From positions 682,001 to 746,000 of the forward strand of contig NZ_VIWT01000001.1 in NCBI RefSeq assembly GCF_007829815.1: DNA of 64,000 nucleotides, in the 5' to 3' direction. Numbering within the stretch: the first letter of the stretch is position 1; every line of letters starts with the position of its first letter. The DNA is from Kitasatospora viridis. Its GTDB lineage: Bacteria; Actinomycetota; Actinomycetes; Streptomycetales; Streptomycetaceae. The translations under genes were made by a program, and so were the position numbers. Below the pieces are notes generated by a model. That model did no database searches, was not told the DNA's origin, and saw only the letters and a program-made list of their open reading frames with translations. Of this stretch, positions 1-7,900 are shown piece by piece.

Positions 1-530
1 CCCGGCTGGAGGAGCTGGCCGGCGCGATCGACTTCGCCAAGGACGTGGACGGCGCCAGCCCGCTCTCGCTCGGCCGCCTGGCCGCCGGGCTGCCGGCCTT
101 CGCCCCGGCCACCGCCGAGGCCGTGCTCAGCATCCTGGAACACTACGAGGTCGAGCTCCAGGGCAAGCACGTGGTGGTGGTCGGCCGCTCCACCGTGGTC
201 GGCAAGCCCGCCGCGCACCTGCTGCTGGACCGCAACGCCACCGTGACGGTCTGCCACTCGCGCACCACCGACCTGGCCGCCCTGACCGGCTCCGCCGAGG
301 TGCTGGTGGCGGCGGTCGGCCGGGCCGGCCTGATCACCCCCGGGCACGTGCGCCCGGGTGCCACCGTGATCGACGTGGGCACCAACCCGACCGAGGACGG
401 CGGGCTGGCCGGCGACGTGGACCCGGCGGTCGCCGAGGTCGCCGGGGCGCTCACCCCGGTGCCGGGCGGCGTCGGCCCGGTCACCACCGCGCTGCTGCTG
501 CGGCACACCGTGGAGGCCGCGGAGCGCTGA
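1..530 (+). CDS. folD: Methylenetetrahydrofolate dehydrogenase/cyclohydrolase, C-terminal part
   Basis: This is the 3' part of FolD, which converts 5,10-methylene-THF to 10-formyl-THF in the cytosol. The reading frame is open from base 3, so the gene begins outside the window. Visible are the NADP-binding segment around [18 protein letters not shown], the conserved HSRT stretch, the GADVIDVG-type strand ([10 protein letters not shown]), and the family-typical ending [19 protein letters not shown]. The gene stops at TGA 528-530 and is followed by a hairpin terminator shared with the convergent thioesterase gene. The family match is very strong. Only the N-terminal catalytic half is missing, because of the window edge. 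Confidence 0.95.
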   Translation, partial: RLEELAGAIDFAKDVDGASPLSLGRLAAGLPAFAPATAEAVLSILEHYEVELQGKHVVVVGRSTVVGKPAAHLLLDRNATVTVCHSRTTDLAALTGSAEVLVAAVGRAGLITPGHVRPGATVIDVGTNPTEDGGLAGDVDPAVAEVAGALTPVPGGVGPVTTALLLRHTVEAAER

Positions 531-553
531 GCCGTGCTGCGCTGAGCCGTGCT

Positions 554-581
554 GGTGCCCGGGGCGTTCGCCCCGGGCACC
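554..581. terminator. Bidirectional hairpin terminator between folD and thioesterase gene
   Basis: A perfect inverted repeat has 11-bp arms (GGTGCCCGGGG at 554-564, CCCCGGGCACC at 571-581) and a 6-base loop. It lies between two convergent stop codons, 24 bp after folD. There is no long T-run, as is usual in high-G+C actinomycetes. Confidence 0.75.
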
Positions 582-610
582 CGTGCGTTCGGCCCCGTTC
601 GGTCCGGGCC

Positions 611-1357
611 TCAGCGCACCGGCACCGAGCGCCGTCGCAGACGCGCCGTCAGCTCGGCCACCAGCTCGGGCGCCCGCTTGTCCACGAAGAAGTGGTCGCC
701 CTCGAACTCCAGCAGCTCCGCCGCGCCGGTGCCGTGCTCTCGCCAGCACGCCAGCTCCGCCAGGGGCACCGCGGTGTCCCCGGTGCCGCCGATCAGCAGC
801 AGGTCGGCGGCGACCGGCCGGGCCGGGGCGCCCGCGTGCCGCTCGCCGTACTCCTCGTAGAGCCGCACGTCCGCGCGGAGCACCGGCAGCACCAGCTCGC
901 GGATCCGCGGATCGCCCAGCGCCTGCTCGTCCATGCCCTGGTAGCGCGCGGCGAAGGCCGCCAGCATGGCGTCGTCCGGCTCGATCCCGGAGAGCCGGTA
1001 GCCGGGGTGGGGCAGCAGCCGGTCCGGCGGCAGGCAGGCGGCCAGCACCAGCAGCTCCGGGCCGCGACCGGCGGCCTCGGCCAGCAGCGCGGCCTCGTAG
1101 GCCACCAGCGCGCCCATGCTCACCCCGAACAGCGCGTACGGCCCGGCGGCCCGCTCCAACACCTTGGCCGCCATCGCGGCGGCCAGCTCCTCGATGCTCG
1201 CGGCCGGCGGCTGACGCAGCGTCAGCAGGTGGGCCGGGTAGTCCAGTCCCTGCCAGCGCGGGGCGCCCGGCGGCACCGGCCACTTGGTGAAGATCATGCT
1301 GCTGCCGCCCGCGTAGGGCAGGCAGAAGACCTGGTCGATCCGGTCCGCTGACTGCAT
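611..1357 (-). CDS. Type II thioesterase (alpha/beta hydrolase)
   Basis: A 248-residue external thioesterase of the kind that unloads misprimed carrier proteins in NRPS/PKS lines. The N-terminus (FCLPYAGGSSMIFTKW) and spacing fit the TEII family. The nucleophile elbow GVSMG places the catalytic serine near residue 80, and the late GDHFF supplies the histidine. Length is normal for free-standing TEII. It stands alone, about 22 kb from the NRPS/PKS cluster that carries its own TEII at 41409. It may serve that cluster or another one. The ATG start gives the standard family N-terminus. Confidence 0.88.
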   Translation of the reverse strand: MQSADRIDQVFCLPYAGGSSMIFTKWPVPPGAPRWQGLDYPAHLLTLRQPPAASIEELAAAMAAKVLERAAGPYALFGVSMGALVAYEAALLAEAAGRGPELLVLAACLPPDRLLPHPGYRLSGIEPDDAMLAAFAARYQGMDEQALGDPRIRELVLPVLRADVRLYEEYGERHAGAPARPVAADLLLIGGTGDTAVPLAELACWREHGTGAAELLEFEGDHFFVDKRAPELVAELTARLRRRSVPVR

Positions 1358-1526
1358 CGGCGCTCCTGCCGTCGTGGTCCCCTGCTGGTCGGCCCCATCG
1401 TCGCAGGCCGGACCCGGCCGGCGGCAGCCCCGCCGGGGGCGCAGTTGATCACTCTGTCGCTACGGCGCCGGACAAGGTATGTTGCTGGACGGGACGGGGG
1501 AGCTGACTGCCCCTCACCCATGACCG

Positions 1527-1599
1527 GCCTCGGTAGTCCAGCGGGAGAGACACGGTGCTCAAACCACCGACAGCGTGGGTTCGAATCCCACTCGGGGCA
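1527..1599 (+). tRNA. tRNA-like gene, anticodon CAA (Leu), short variable loop
   Basis: A 73-nt cloverleaf can be drawn. The acceptor stem 1527-1533/1592-1598 has 7 pairs, two of them G-U. The D arm is weak, with three pairs. The anticodon stem CGGTG/CACCG is perfect around loop 1558-1564, with anticodon CAA at 1560-1562. The variable loop is five bases (1570-1574). The T arm GTGGG-TTCGAAT-CCCAC is perfect. CCA is not encoded. CAA would read the leucine codon UUG, yet bacterial tRNA-Leu normally has a long variable arm, so charging identity and function are uncertain. Confidence 0.65.
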
Positions 1600-1623
1600 C
1601 TGTCAACGACGGAGGAGTGAGCC

Positions 1624-2457
1624 GTGTCCGGCAACCTGCTCGCGATCAGCGACCTGCACATCGGCCACCCGGAGAACCGGTCGATCGTGGAGTCGCTGCG
1701 TCCTGACGACCCGTCGGACTGGCTGATCATCGCCGGGGACGTCTGCGAACGCTTCGAGGACATCGCCTGGGTGCTCGCCGTGCTCCGCGACCGGTTCGCC
1801 GAGCTGATCTGGGCCCCCGGCAACCACGAGCTGTGGACGCACCCCAACGACCCGGTGCAGCTGCGCGGCGTCGAGCGCTACCAGAAGCTGGTCGAGCTCT
1901 GCCGCCGGCTCGGCGTGCACTCCCCCGAGGACCCCTACCCGGTCTGGCAGGGCGAGGACGAGCAGCTCGTGGTGGCCCCGCTCTTCACGCTCTACGACTA
2001 CTCGTTCATGGCGCCCGGCGCGACCACCGTCGAGGAGTCGCTGCAGATCGCGCACGACTCGGGGATCGTCTGCTCCGACGAGTTCCTGCTGCACCCGGAC
2101 CCGTACCCGACCCGCGGCGACTGGTGCCGGGCCCGGATCGAGCTGACCGAGCGCCGGCTCGGCGAGATCGACCCCTCGCTGCGCACCGTGCTGATCAACC
2201 ACTACCCGCTGGTCCGCGAGCCCACCAGGATCCTGCGCTACCCGCAGTTCGCCCAGTGGTGCGGCACCGAGCTGACCGCCGACTGGCACCTGAAGTACCG
2301 CGCGGCCGCCATGGTCTACGGCCACCTGCACATCCCCCGGGTCACCTGGTACGACGGCGTCCGGTTCGAGGAGGTCTCGGTCGGCTACCCGCGCGAGTGG
2401 AAGCCGCGCGGGCACCGCACCTGGCTGCGGCCGATCAAGGGGCCAGCAGCTCGGTGA
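1624..2457 (+). CDS. Calcineurin-like metallophosphoesterase
   Basis: A 277-residue cytosolic phosphoesterase. The binuclear-metal motifs appear in order: SDLHIGH (residues 8-14), GDVCE, APGNHELW, and a late GHLHIPR. The substrate cannot be read from sequence. It uses a GTG start at 1624 with a good ribosome site (GGAGG at 1611-1615), 24 bp after the tRNA-like gene. The 3' end overlaps the convergent glycosyltransferase gene by 23 bp. The fold and catalytic class are clear; the biological role is unknown. Confidence 0.88.
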   Translation: MSGNLLAISDLHIGHPENRSIVESLRPDDPSDWLIIAGDVCERFEDIAWVLAVLRDRFAELIWAPGNHELWTHPNDPVQLRGVERYQKLVELCRRLGVHSPEDPYPVWQGEDEQLVVAPLFTLYDYSFMAPGATTVEESLQIAHDSGIVCSDEFLLHPDPYPTRGDWCRARIELTERRLGEIDPSLRTVLINHYPLVREPTRILRYPQFAQWCGTELTADWHLKYRAAAMVYGHLHIPRVTWYDGVRFEEVSVGYPREWKPRGHRTWLRPIKGPAAR

Positions 2458-3553
2458 GCCGGCGGGCCGAGGCGTCCCAGGACCACTCGTCCTGCACCCA
2501 GCGGCGGCCGGCCGCGCCCATCTCGGAGCGCTCCGGGTCGAGCAGTATCCGGGTCAGCGCCCGGGCGATCGAGGCCGGGGAGGCGCCGTCCACCACGTGG
2601 CCGGTCTCGCCGTCCCGCACGGTGTCCGGGGCGCCGCCGGAGCGGCCGACCACCACCGGGAGGCCGGCCGCGGCCGCCTCCAGGAAGACGATGCCCAGGC
2701 CCTCCGCCTCCAGGCCGGCCTTGCGGGTGCGGCAGGGCATCGCGAAGACGTCGGCGGCGGCGTAGTAGGGCGGGGTCTCGGCGTGCTTGCGGCCGCCGAG
2801 GAAGTGCACGGCGCCCGGGGCGGTGCGCTCGGCCAGCTTGCGCAGCTCGGCCTCGTACGGGCCGGTGCCGACGATCAGCAGCACCGCCTCGGGCACCTGG
2901 CGGCGGATCAGCGGCAGCGCCCGGATCAGCATGTCCTGGCCCTTGCGCGGCACGGTGCGGGCGACGCAGGCGATCACCTGCTTGCCGTCCAGGCCCAGTT
3001 CGGCGCGCAGCCGCTCGCGGGCCGACGGGTCGGGGCGGAACACCTCGGCGTCCACCCCGGGGACCAGCCGGGTCAGCTCGGCGCGCGGGCCGAGCGCGGG
3101 CGCTATCCGGGCCCGGGTGTACTGGCCGAGGTAGGTGACGGCGTCCACGTTGCGCCCGATCCGGCCGAGCGCCTGCCGGGCGCCGGGGATCCTGGCCCAC
3201 CAGATCTCGTGGCCGTGGGTGGTGGCCACCATCTTGCGGATGCCCTGGCGGCGCAGCGCCGGCGCCATCAGGGCCAGCGGGGCCGCCGCGCCGAACCAGA
3301 CCCGGTCGCAGCCGTGCGCCCGGGCTATCTCGGCGGCCCGCTTGGTGACCCGGCCGCTGGGCAGCAGCATCCGGCTGCTGTCCCGGACCACCGGGAACGG
3401 CAGGGTCGCGTCGTAGGCGCGGTCGCCCGGCTCGCGCGAGGTGTAGACCACCACGTCCTCGGCCGGCATCCGGGTCACCATCGCGTGGACGAAGGTCTCG
3501 ATCCCGCCCTGGCGGGGCGGGAAGTCGTTGGTGATGACGAGGGTGGAGGCCAT
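2435..3553 (-). CDS. pimB: GT4 glycosyltransferase, PimB-type mannosyltransferase
   Basis: A 372-residue retaining glycosyltransferase of GT-B fold resembling PimB, which transfers mannose from GDP-mannose to phosphatidylinositol mannoside at the inner membrane face. The N-terminus [14 protein letters not shown] holds the acceptor-side glycine motif. The donor side shows RTVPRKGQD and the E-x7-E region ([20 protein letters not shown]). The frame stays open upstream to 3808, but ATG 3553 gives the family N-terminus and the upstream extension looks non-coding. PimB is the likeliest family member, but other lipid mannosyltransferases cannot be excluded. Confidence 0.8.
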   Translation of the reverse strand: MASTLVITNDFPPRQGGIETFVHAMVTRMPAEDVVVYTSREPGDRAYDATLPFPVVRDSSRMLLPSGRVTKRAAEIARAHGCDRVWFGAAAPLALMAPALRRQGIRKMVATTHGHEIWWARIPGARQALGRIGRNVDAVTYLGQYTRARIAPALGPRAELTRLVPGVDAEVFRPDPSARERLRAELGLDGKQVIACVARTVPRKGQDMLIRALPLIRRQVPEAVLLIVGTGPYEAELRKLAERTAPGAVHFLGGRKHAETPPYYAAADVFAMPCRTRKAGLEAEGLGIVFLEAAAAGLPVVVGRSGGAPDTVRDGETGHVVDGASPASIARALTRILLDPERSEMGAAGRRWVQDEWSWDASARRLTELLAP

Positions 3554-3776
3554 GGTGACGTCGGTTTCCTTCGGCTGCGCGGCGCTTCGCTCGGACGGAG
3601 GCGGAACGGCGAGACTAACACCCGTCCACGAAGCGCCCGGCGGCCCGGGGGCGGCCTCCCGCGCCGGCGACGGCGACCACTTCGGGCCTGTTGGGAGCGG
3701 GCCGGATCGCGCAGAATGGGGCCCGCCGGCTGAGCACCCGTCAGCCGGGCCGACCGCGCCGTTGAGAGGAACGCCG

Positions 3777-3986
3777 ATGACCAACCCGTTCGAGGACCCC
3801 GAGGGCACCTTCCTGGTACTGGTGAACGAGGAGAACCAGCACTCGCTCTGGCCCGAGTTCGCCGAGGTCCCGGCCGGCTGGACCGTCGCGCACGGCCCGG
3901 CCGCGCGGCAGGACTGCCTGGACTACGTCGAGACCAACTGGACCGACATGCGCCCGGCCAGCCTGATCAAGGCGATGTCGGCCTGA
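3777..3986 (+). CDS. MbtH-like NRPS chaperone (orphan)
   Basis: A 69-residue MbtH-family protein. These small proteins bind adenylation domains and enable their folding or activity. The family signature is complete: [10 protein letters not shown], the PAGW turn, and the closing W-T-D-M-R-P. Start ATG 3777 follows GAGAGGA at 3764-3770. The gene stands alone, with its own terminator, and no NRPS gene is adjacent. The nearest NRPS genes begin at 32602. It could act on those A domains or on NRPSs elsewhere in the genome. Confidence 0.93.
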   Translation: MTNPFEDPEGTFLVLVNEENQHSLWPEFAEVPAGWTVAHGPAARQDCLDYVETNWTDMRPASLIKAMSA

Positions 3987-3996
3987 GTCCGCTCCG

Positions 3997-4024
3997 GCCC
4001 CGCGGGTCCACGGACCCGCGGGGC
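3997..4024 (+). terminator. Hairpin terminator after the mbtH-like gene
   Basis: Inverted repeat GCCCCGCGGGTCC (3997-4009) and GGACCCGCGGGGC (4012-4024) can form a 12-bp stem with a four-base loop, 11 bp after the stop codon. It ends just before the MITE-like element. Confidence 0.7.
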
Positions 4025-4039
4025 GCCGGGGACCACGCA

Positions 4040-4291
4040 TTAGGGCGTGTCTTTCGGATCACGCCGGGCGGTCGCCGCCGGGGCACGCACGCCCCCAGCC
4101 TTCGGCCGGGAGGTACCCCCACGCCGGCTTCTCGTCAGTCGCCGATGCTCCGCATGGACTCTCCCCCAGCCTTCGGCTGGGAGGGGCCCCCATCCTCGGC
4201 GCCGCCGATGCACGCACCCGTGGGGGCACCTCCCGGCCGAAGGCTGGGGGAGACGCCCGCTATCCGACGTGACCCGAAAGACACGCCCTAA
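4040..4291. mobile_element. MITE-like element with 24-bp terminal inverted repeats
   Basis: The ends 4040-4063 and 4268-4291 are inverted repeats matching at 23 of 24 positions; the outer part reads TTAGGGCGTGTCTTTCGG. The interior carries three copies of a hairpin-forming unit, two forward (4092-4120, 4163-4191) and one inverted (4222-4250), each built around CCCCCAGCCTTCGG. No transposase ORF fits in the 252 bp, so any movement would need a trans-acting transposase. TA sits at both ends, which would suit a TA-target element, but no longer target duplication is evident. The right end is 9 bp from the trpF start codon. Confidence 0.7.
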
Positions 4292-4300
4292 GCTGACCCC

Positions 4301-4909
4301 ATGTTCGTCAAGGTATGCGGGGTCCGGACCCCCGGGGACGTGGCCGCCGCCGTCGAGGCCGGGGCCGACGCGATCGGGTTCGTGCTGACCGAGAGCGTGC
4401 GCCGGCTCGATCCGGCCGAGGCGCGCGAGCTGGCCGCCCTGGTGCCCCCGCACGTGCTCACCGTCGCCGTCACCGCCGGCGTGCCCGCCGCCGAGGCCGG
4501 GCGCCGCGCGCTGGCCGCCGGCGTGCAGGCGCTGCAACTGCACGGCGACTACCTGCACGAGGACTTCGCCGAGGTCGCCGCCCTCCCCCTGCGCCTGCTC
4601 CGGGCGACCGCGCTGCGCCCCGGCACCGACCTCGCCACCGGCGCCTTCGGCGAGGAGTTCCTGCTGCTCGACGCCCCCGTGGCCGGCTCCGGCGCCCGCT
4701 GGGACCTCTCCCTGCTGGACGCCGCCCGCCCCCGCGGCCACTGGCTGCTGGCCGGCGGCCTCACCCCCGCCAACGTCGCCGACGCGATCCGGGCCGCCCG
4801 GCCGTGGGGCGTGGACGTGTCGAGCGGGGTCGAGTCGAGCCGCGGGGTGAAGGACCACGGGCTGATCCGCGAGTTCGTCGCCAACGCCCGGGGCGCGGCG
4901 CTCGCCTGA
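4301..4909 (+). CDS. trpF: Phosphoribosylanthranilate isomerase
   Basis: A 202-residue TIM-barrel enzyme that isomerises N-(5'-phosphoribosyl)anthranilate in tryptophan synthesis. VKVCGVRTP contains the catalytic cysteine (Cys6), LLLDAPVAGSG the catalytic aspartate, and GGLTPANV and GVDVSSGVESSRGVKD the phosphate-binding C-terminal loops. All key positions are intact. Only nine bases separate the MITE-like element from the ATG and they contain no Shine-Dalgarno sequence, so translation may be leaderless. Actinobacteria commonly use bifunctional PriA for this step, so a separate TrpF may be redundant or specialised. Confidence 0.88.
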   Translation: MFVKVCGVRTPGDVAAAVEAGADAIGFVLTESVRRLDPAEARELAALVPPHVLTVAVTAGVPAAEAGRRALAAGVQALQLHGDYLHEDFAEVAALPLRLLRATALRPGTDLATGAFGEEFLLLDAPVAGSGARWDLSLLDAARPRGHWLLAGGLTPANVADAIRAARPWGVDVSSGVESSRGVKDHGLIREFVANARGAALA

Positions 4910-4978
4910 CCGGGCAGTTGCGGGCCTTCGCGGTGATCGCGCCCGCGTCGCCCGCTGTCACCCGCTTCGTCACCCCTG

Positions 4979-7900
4979 TCACAACGCTCTGACCACACCG
5001 CCGGTGTGGTCGAGGACGCCTGCCTGGTAGAGCGCCGCAAGGTCGGACTCCAGGCTTGCACGAGTGTCCCTGGTGACCCGTCGCCACCCGAAGAACTCGC
5101 AGGCCTGCCGGATCACCTCGTCCTCGGACATGCCCGGGCACTCGACCACCAGCTCACGCAGGGCGAGCCGCCGCTCCTCGGGAGCGATCTGGTCGCACTT
5201 GCGAGCTGCATCCCCGTCAGGGTGACGGGCCTTCGACTCACCGCTTCCTCGCACCGTGGAGAAATGCTCCTCGCGCAGGATCCATCCGGACCGGCTCAGG
5301 CGACCGAGAACGACGTCGATGTTGTCGCGGATCCGCGTCCCGGCCCGCCCGACGCCCCAGACCTCCCGGACCCGCTGGACCAGCAGCTCATCGTGGATCG
5401 GCCCCTCCAGTTCGACGATCGCCCGCAGCAGCCCCTCAAGGGCGGGTCGAGCCTCCGGTGTGTGCAGCTCGTACGGGACGGACACCGAGCCCCGATACAC
5501 CTGGTACGTCGCGCTCCACAGCCGCTCCGGAGCTGCGACCGGGACGCGCCCCGGCTCCGCCGGAACGTCCGCCAGCTCCACCGCCGATCCCGTCGGGCGA
5601 TCACCATTGGGCTCGTCTTCAACCGGTCGAGCTGAGAACGTCGTTCCCAGCGGTCCGCGCTCCGTGGCCTGCTGGACCGCCTCGCGCAGACGAGCCTCGG
5701 CCTCGGTCCGGCCTCGGTACCAGTCCGTACCCCAGATCCGATGGAGCCGCCAACCGAGCCCGGTCAGCACCTGTTCCCGCAGCCGGTCCCGGTCGCGGGC
5801 TGCCTTGGACGAGTGGTACATGGCACCGTCACACTCGATGCCGAGCGCATACGCACCGGGCAGCTCCGGATACCGCACCCCCAGATCGATGCGGTAGCCC
5901 GCGACACCGACCTGCGGCTGGACCTGATACCCCCAGTCCCGCAGCACGTTGAGCACCGACTCCTCGAACGGGCTGTCCGGTTCCGCGTCTTCCTGAACGA
6001 GGTCGCGTGCGAGGACAGCAGGACCGTCCTGCGCGTACTCCAGATAGCGCTTCAGGTGCTGGAGGCTCTTGTTGGCACTGTCCGCAAGGCTGCCGCCGTG
6101 GAATGAGGCAATCACCTCCATTCGATAGCGGGCGCGGGTCACCGCCACGTTCAGTCGCCGCCAGCCGCCATCGCGATTGATCGGCCCGAAGTTGAGTCCC
6201 ACCTTGCCCTGCTGGTCTGGACCGTACCCAACGGACATGATCATCACATCGCGTTCGTCGCCCTGGACCGACTCAAGGTTCTTGACGAAGAAGCCGTCGA
6301 GCCGGTCCTCGCTGAAGCAGCGGTCCAGGTCCGGGCGGCGGAGCCTGGCCTGTTGAACCTCTTCCTCGATCGCAGTGGCCTGAGCCTGGGAGAGCGCGAC
6401 CACGCCCAGCGAGCGCCTGGGCCGGGTGTCGAAGTGGTGGATCACCCGGTCCGCCACGAACCGCGCCTCGATGCGGTTGTCCCGACGTCCACCGCGGTCG
6501 TAGACACCGTCGGCCCGCAGAAATGCGACCCCTACGTCATTGCCCTCGTCCAGGGCACCGGGGAAGGTCACCATCGAGTTCCGGTAGAACGAGTGGTTGC
6601 TGAACGCGATCAAGTTCTCGTGCCTGCTGCGATAGTGCCATCGCAGCGGGAGCTCCCGCATCGTCCCGGCCTTGCAAGCGTCCAACAGGGACTCGAACGA
6701 ATCGGGTAGCTCCTCGCTGTACTCCTCCCCCTCGTCCTCGACCGAGGAGTCGAAGAACGAGGTCGGCGGAAGCTGCTTCGCATCACCTGCGACCACCACC
6801 GCCCTGCCACGGTAGATGCAGTTGATCGCGTCACCCGGGCGCACCTGCGATGCCTCGTCGAAGATCACCACATCGAACTCGTAGTCCGCCGGGAGAAACT
6901 GACTGACCGTCAATGGGCTCATCATGAAGCAGGGTTTGATCGACCGCACCACGTCCCGAGTCCGGCCGAGCAGGTCACGGACCGGCATGTGCCGGGTCTT
7001 CAGCTCGGCTTGTCGAACGATGACGGCAGCCGCCCCGCCCACCAGGCTCCGTGGCCGTCGCCGGTTGCACGCCTCCACGACCGCACCCGCCGCGGCCGCC
7101 ACCAAACGCCGGTCCGCCTCCTGGAAGTCACTGACCCGGGAATCCAGATCGGCGGATCGGGTGGTGCGCAACCGGGCGTCGGTCGCCAGGACGTCGTCGG
7201 CCCACGCCTTCAGCACCGCTTGCTCCAGCACCTCGGGCAACTGCCCGGCGGCAACTCCGCGCTCGGCGGCACGGATCACCAGCTGCTCCGCGCCGTGCTG
7301 GACGAGCACCGCCATCGCGTCCTGGTATGCCCTCCACTCCTGCGGGCCTTGGGGATCGGCCGTCAGCTCACCAAGCAGCGTCCGCGCCCGGTCCAGCGAG
7401 GTCGAGAGCTCGATCCTCAGTTGCGCGTCGCGCGGTGCCTCGAAGAGCCTGCGTAGCACCTCGGCCGATTCGGTCCAGAGCCTGGCCCGGTGCTCCGTCG
7501 CATCGCACCAGTGCGCCAGCGCCGTCCGTGCTCCGTCGGCCAGCAGTGCCACCGCCTCACCCGGCTCGGCGCCATCCGCCAGGAGCGCCGCTAGCGCCCG
7601 GCGATCGGTGTTCTCGTCGGTCAACTCGACGATCCGGAGGGTGGTCTCGAGCGCCTCCTCAAGGCTCGCCAGACCGGCTTCGTTGCGCGGAGTGTAGCTC
7701 CCGAGCAACTCTGCATGCTGATCGGCCAGTCGGACGACCTCGGCGGCAGCAACCTGCCACGAGAGAGCGTCCGTGAGACGCCCGCCCAGCTGCTTCTCCC
7801 AGGTACCGCGGTGGGTCAGGGCCGCGGCGGCCTTCCGGTCGGATTTGAGCTGCTTCTTGAGCGGCCACTGCCAGCCCTGGTACTCCTCGGTGAAACGCCG

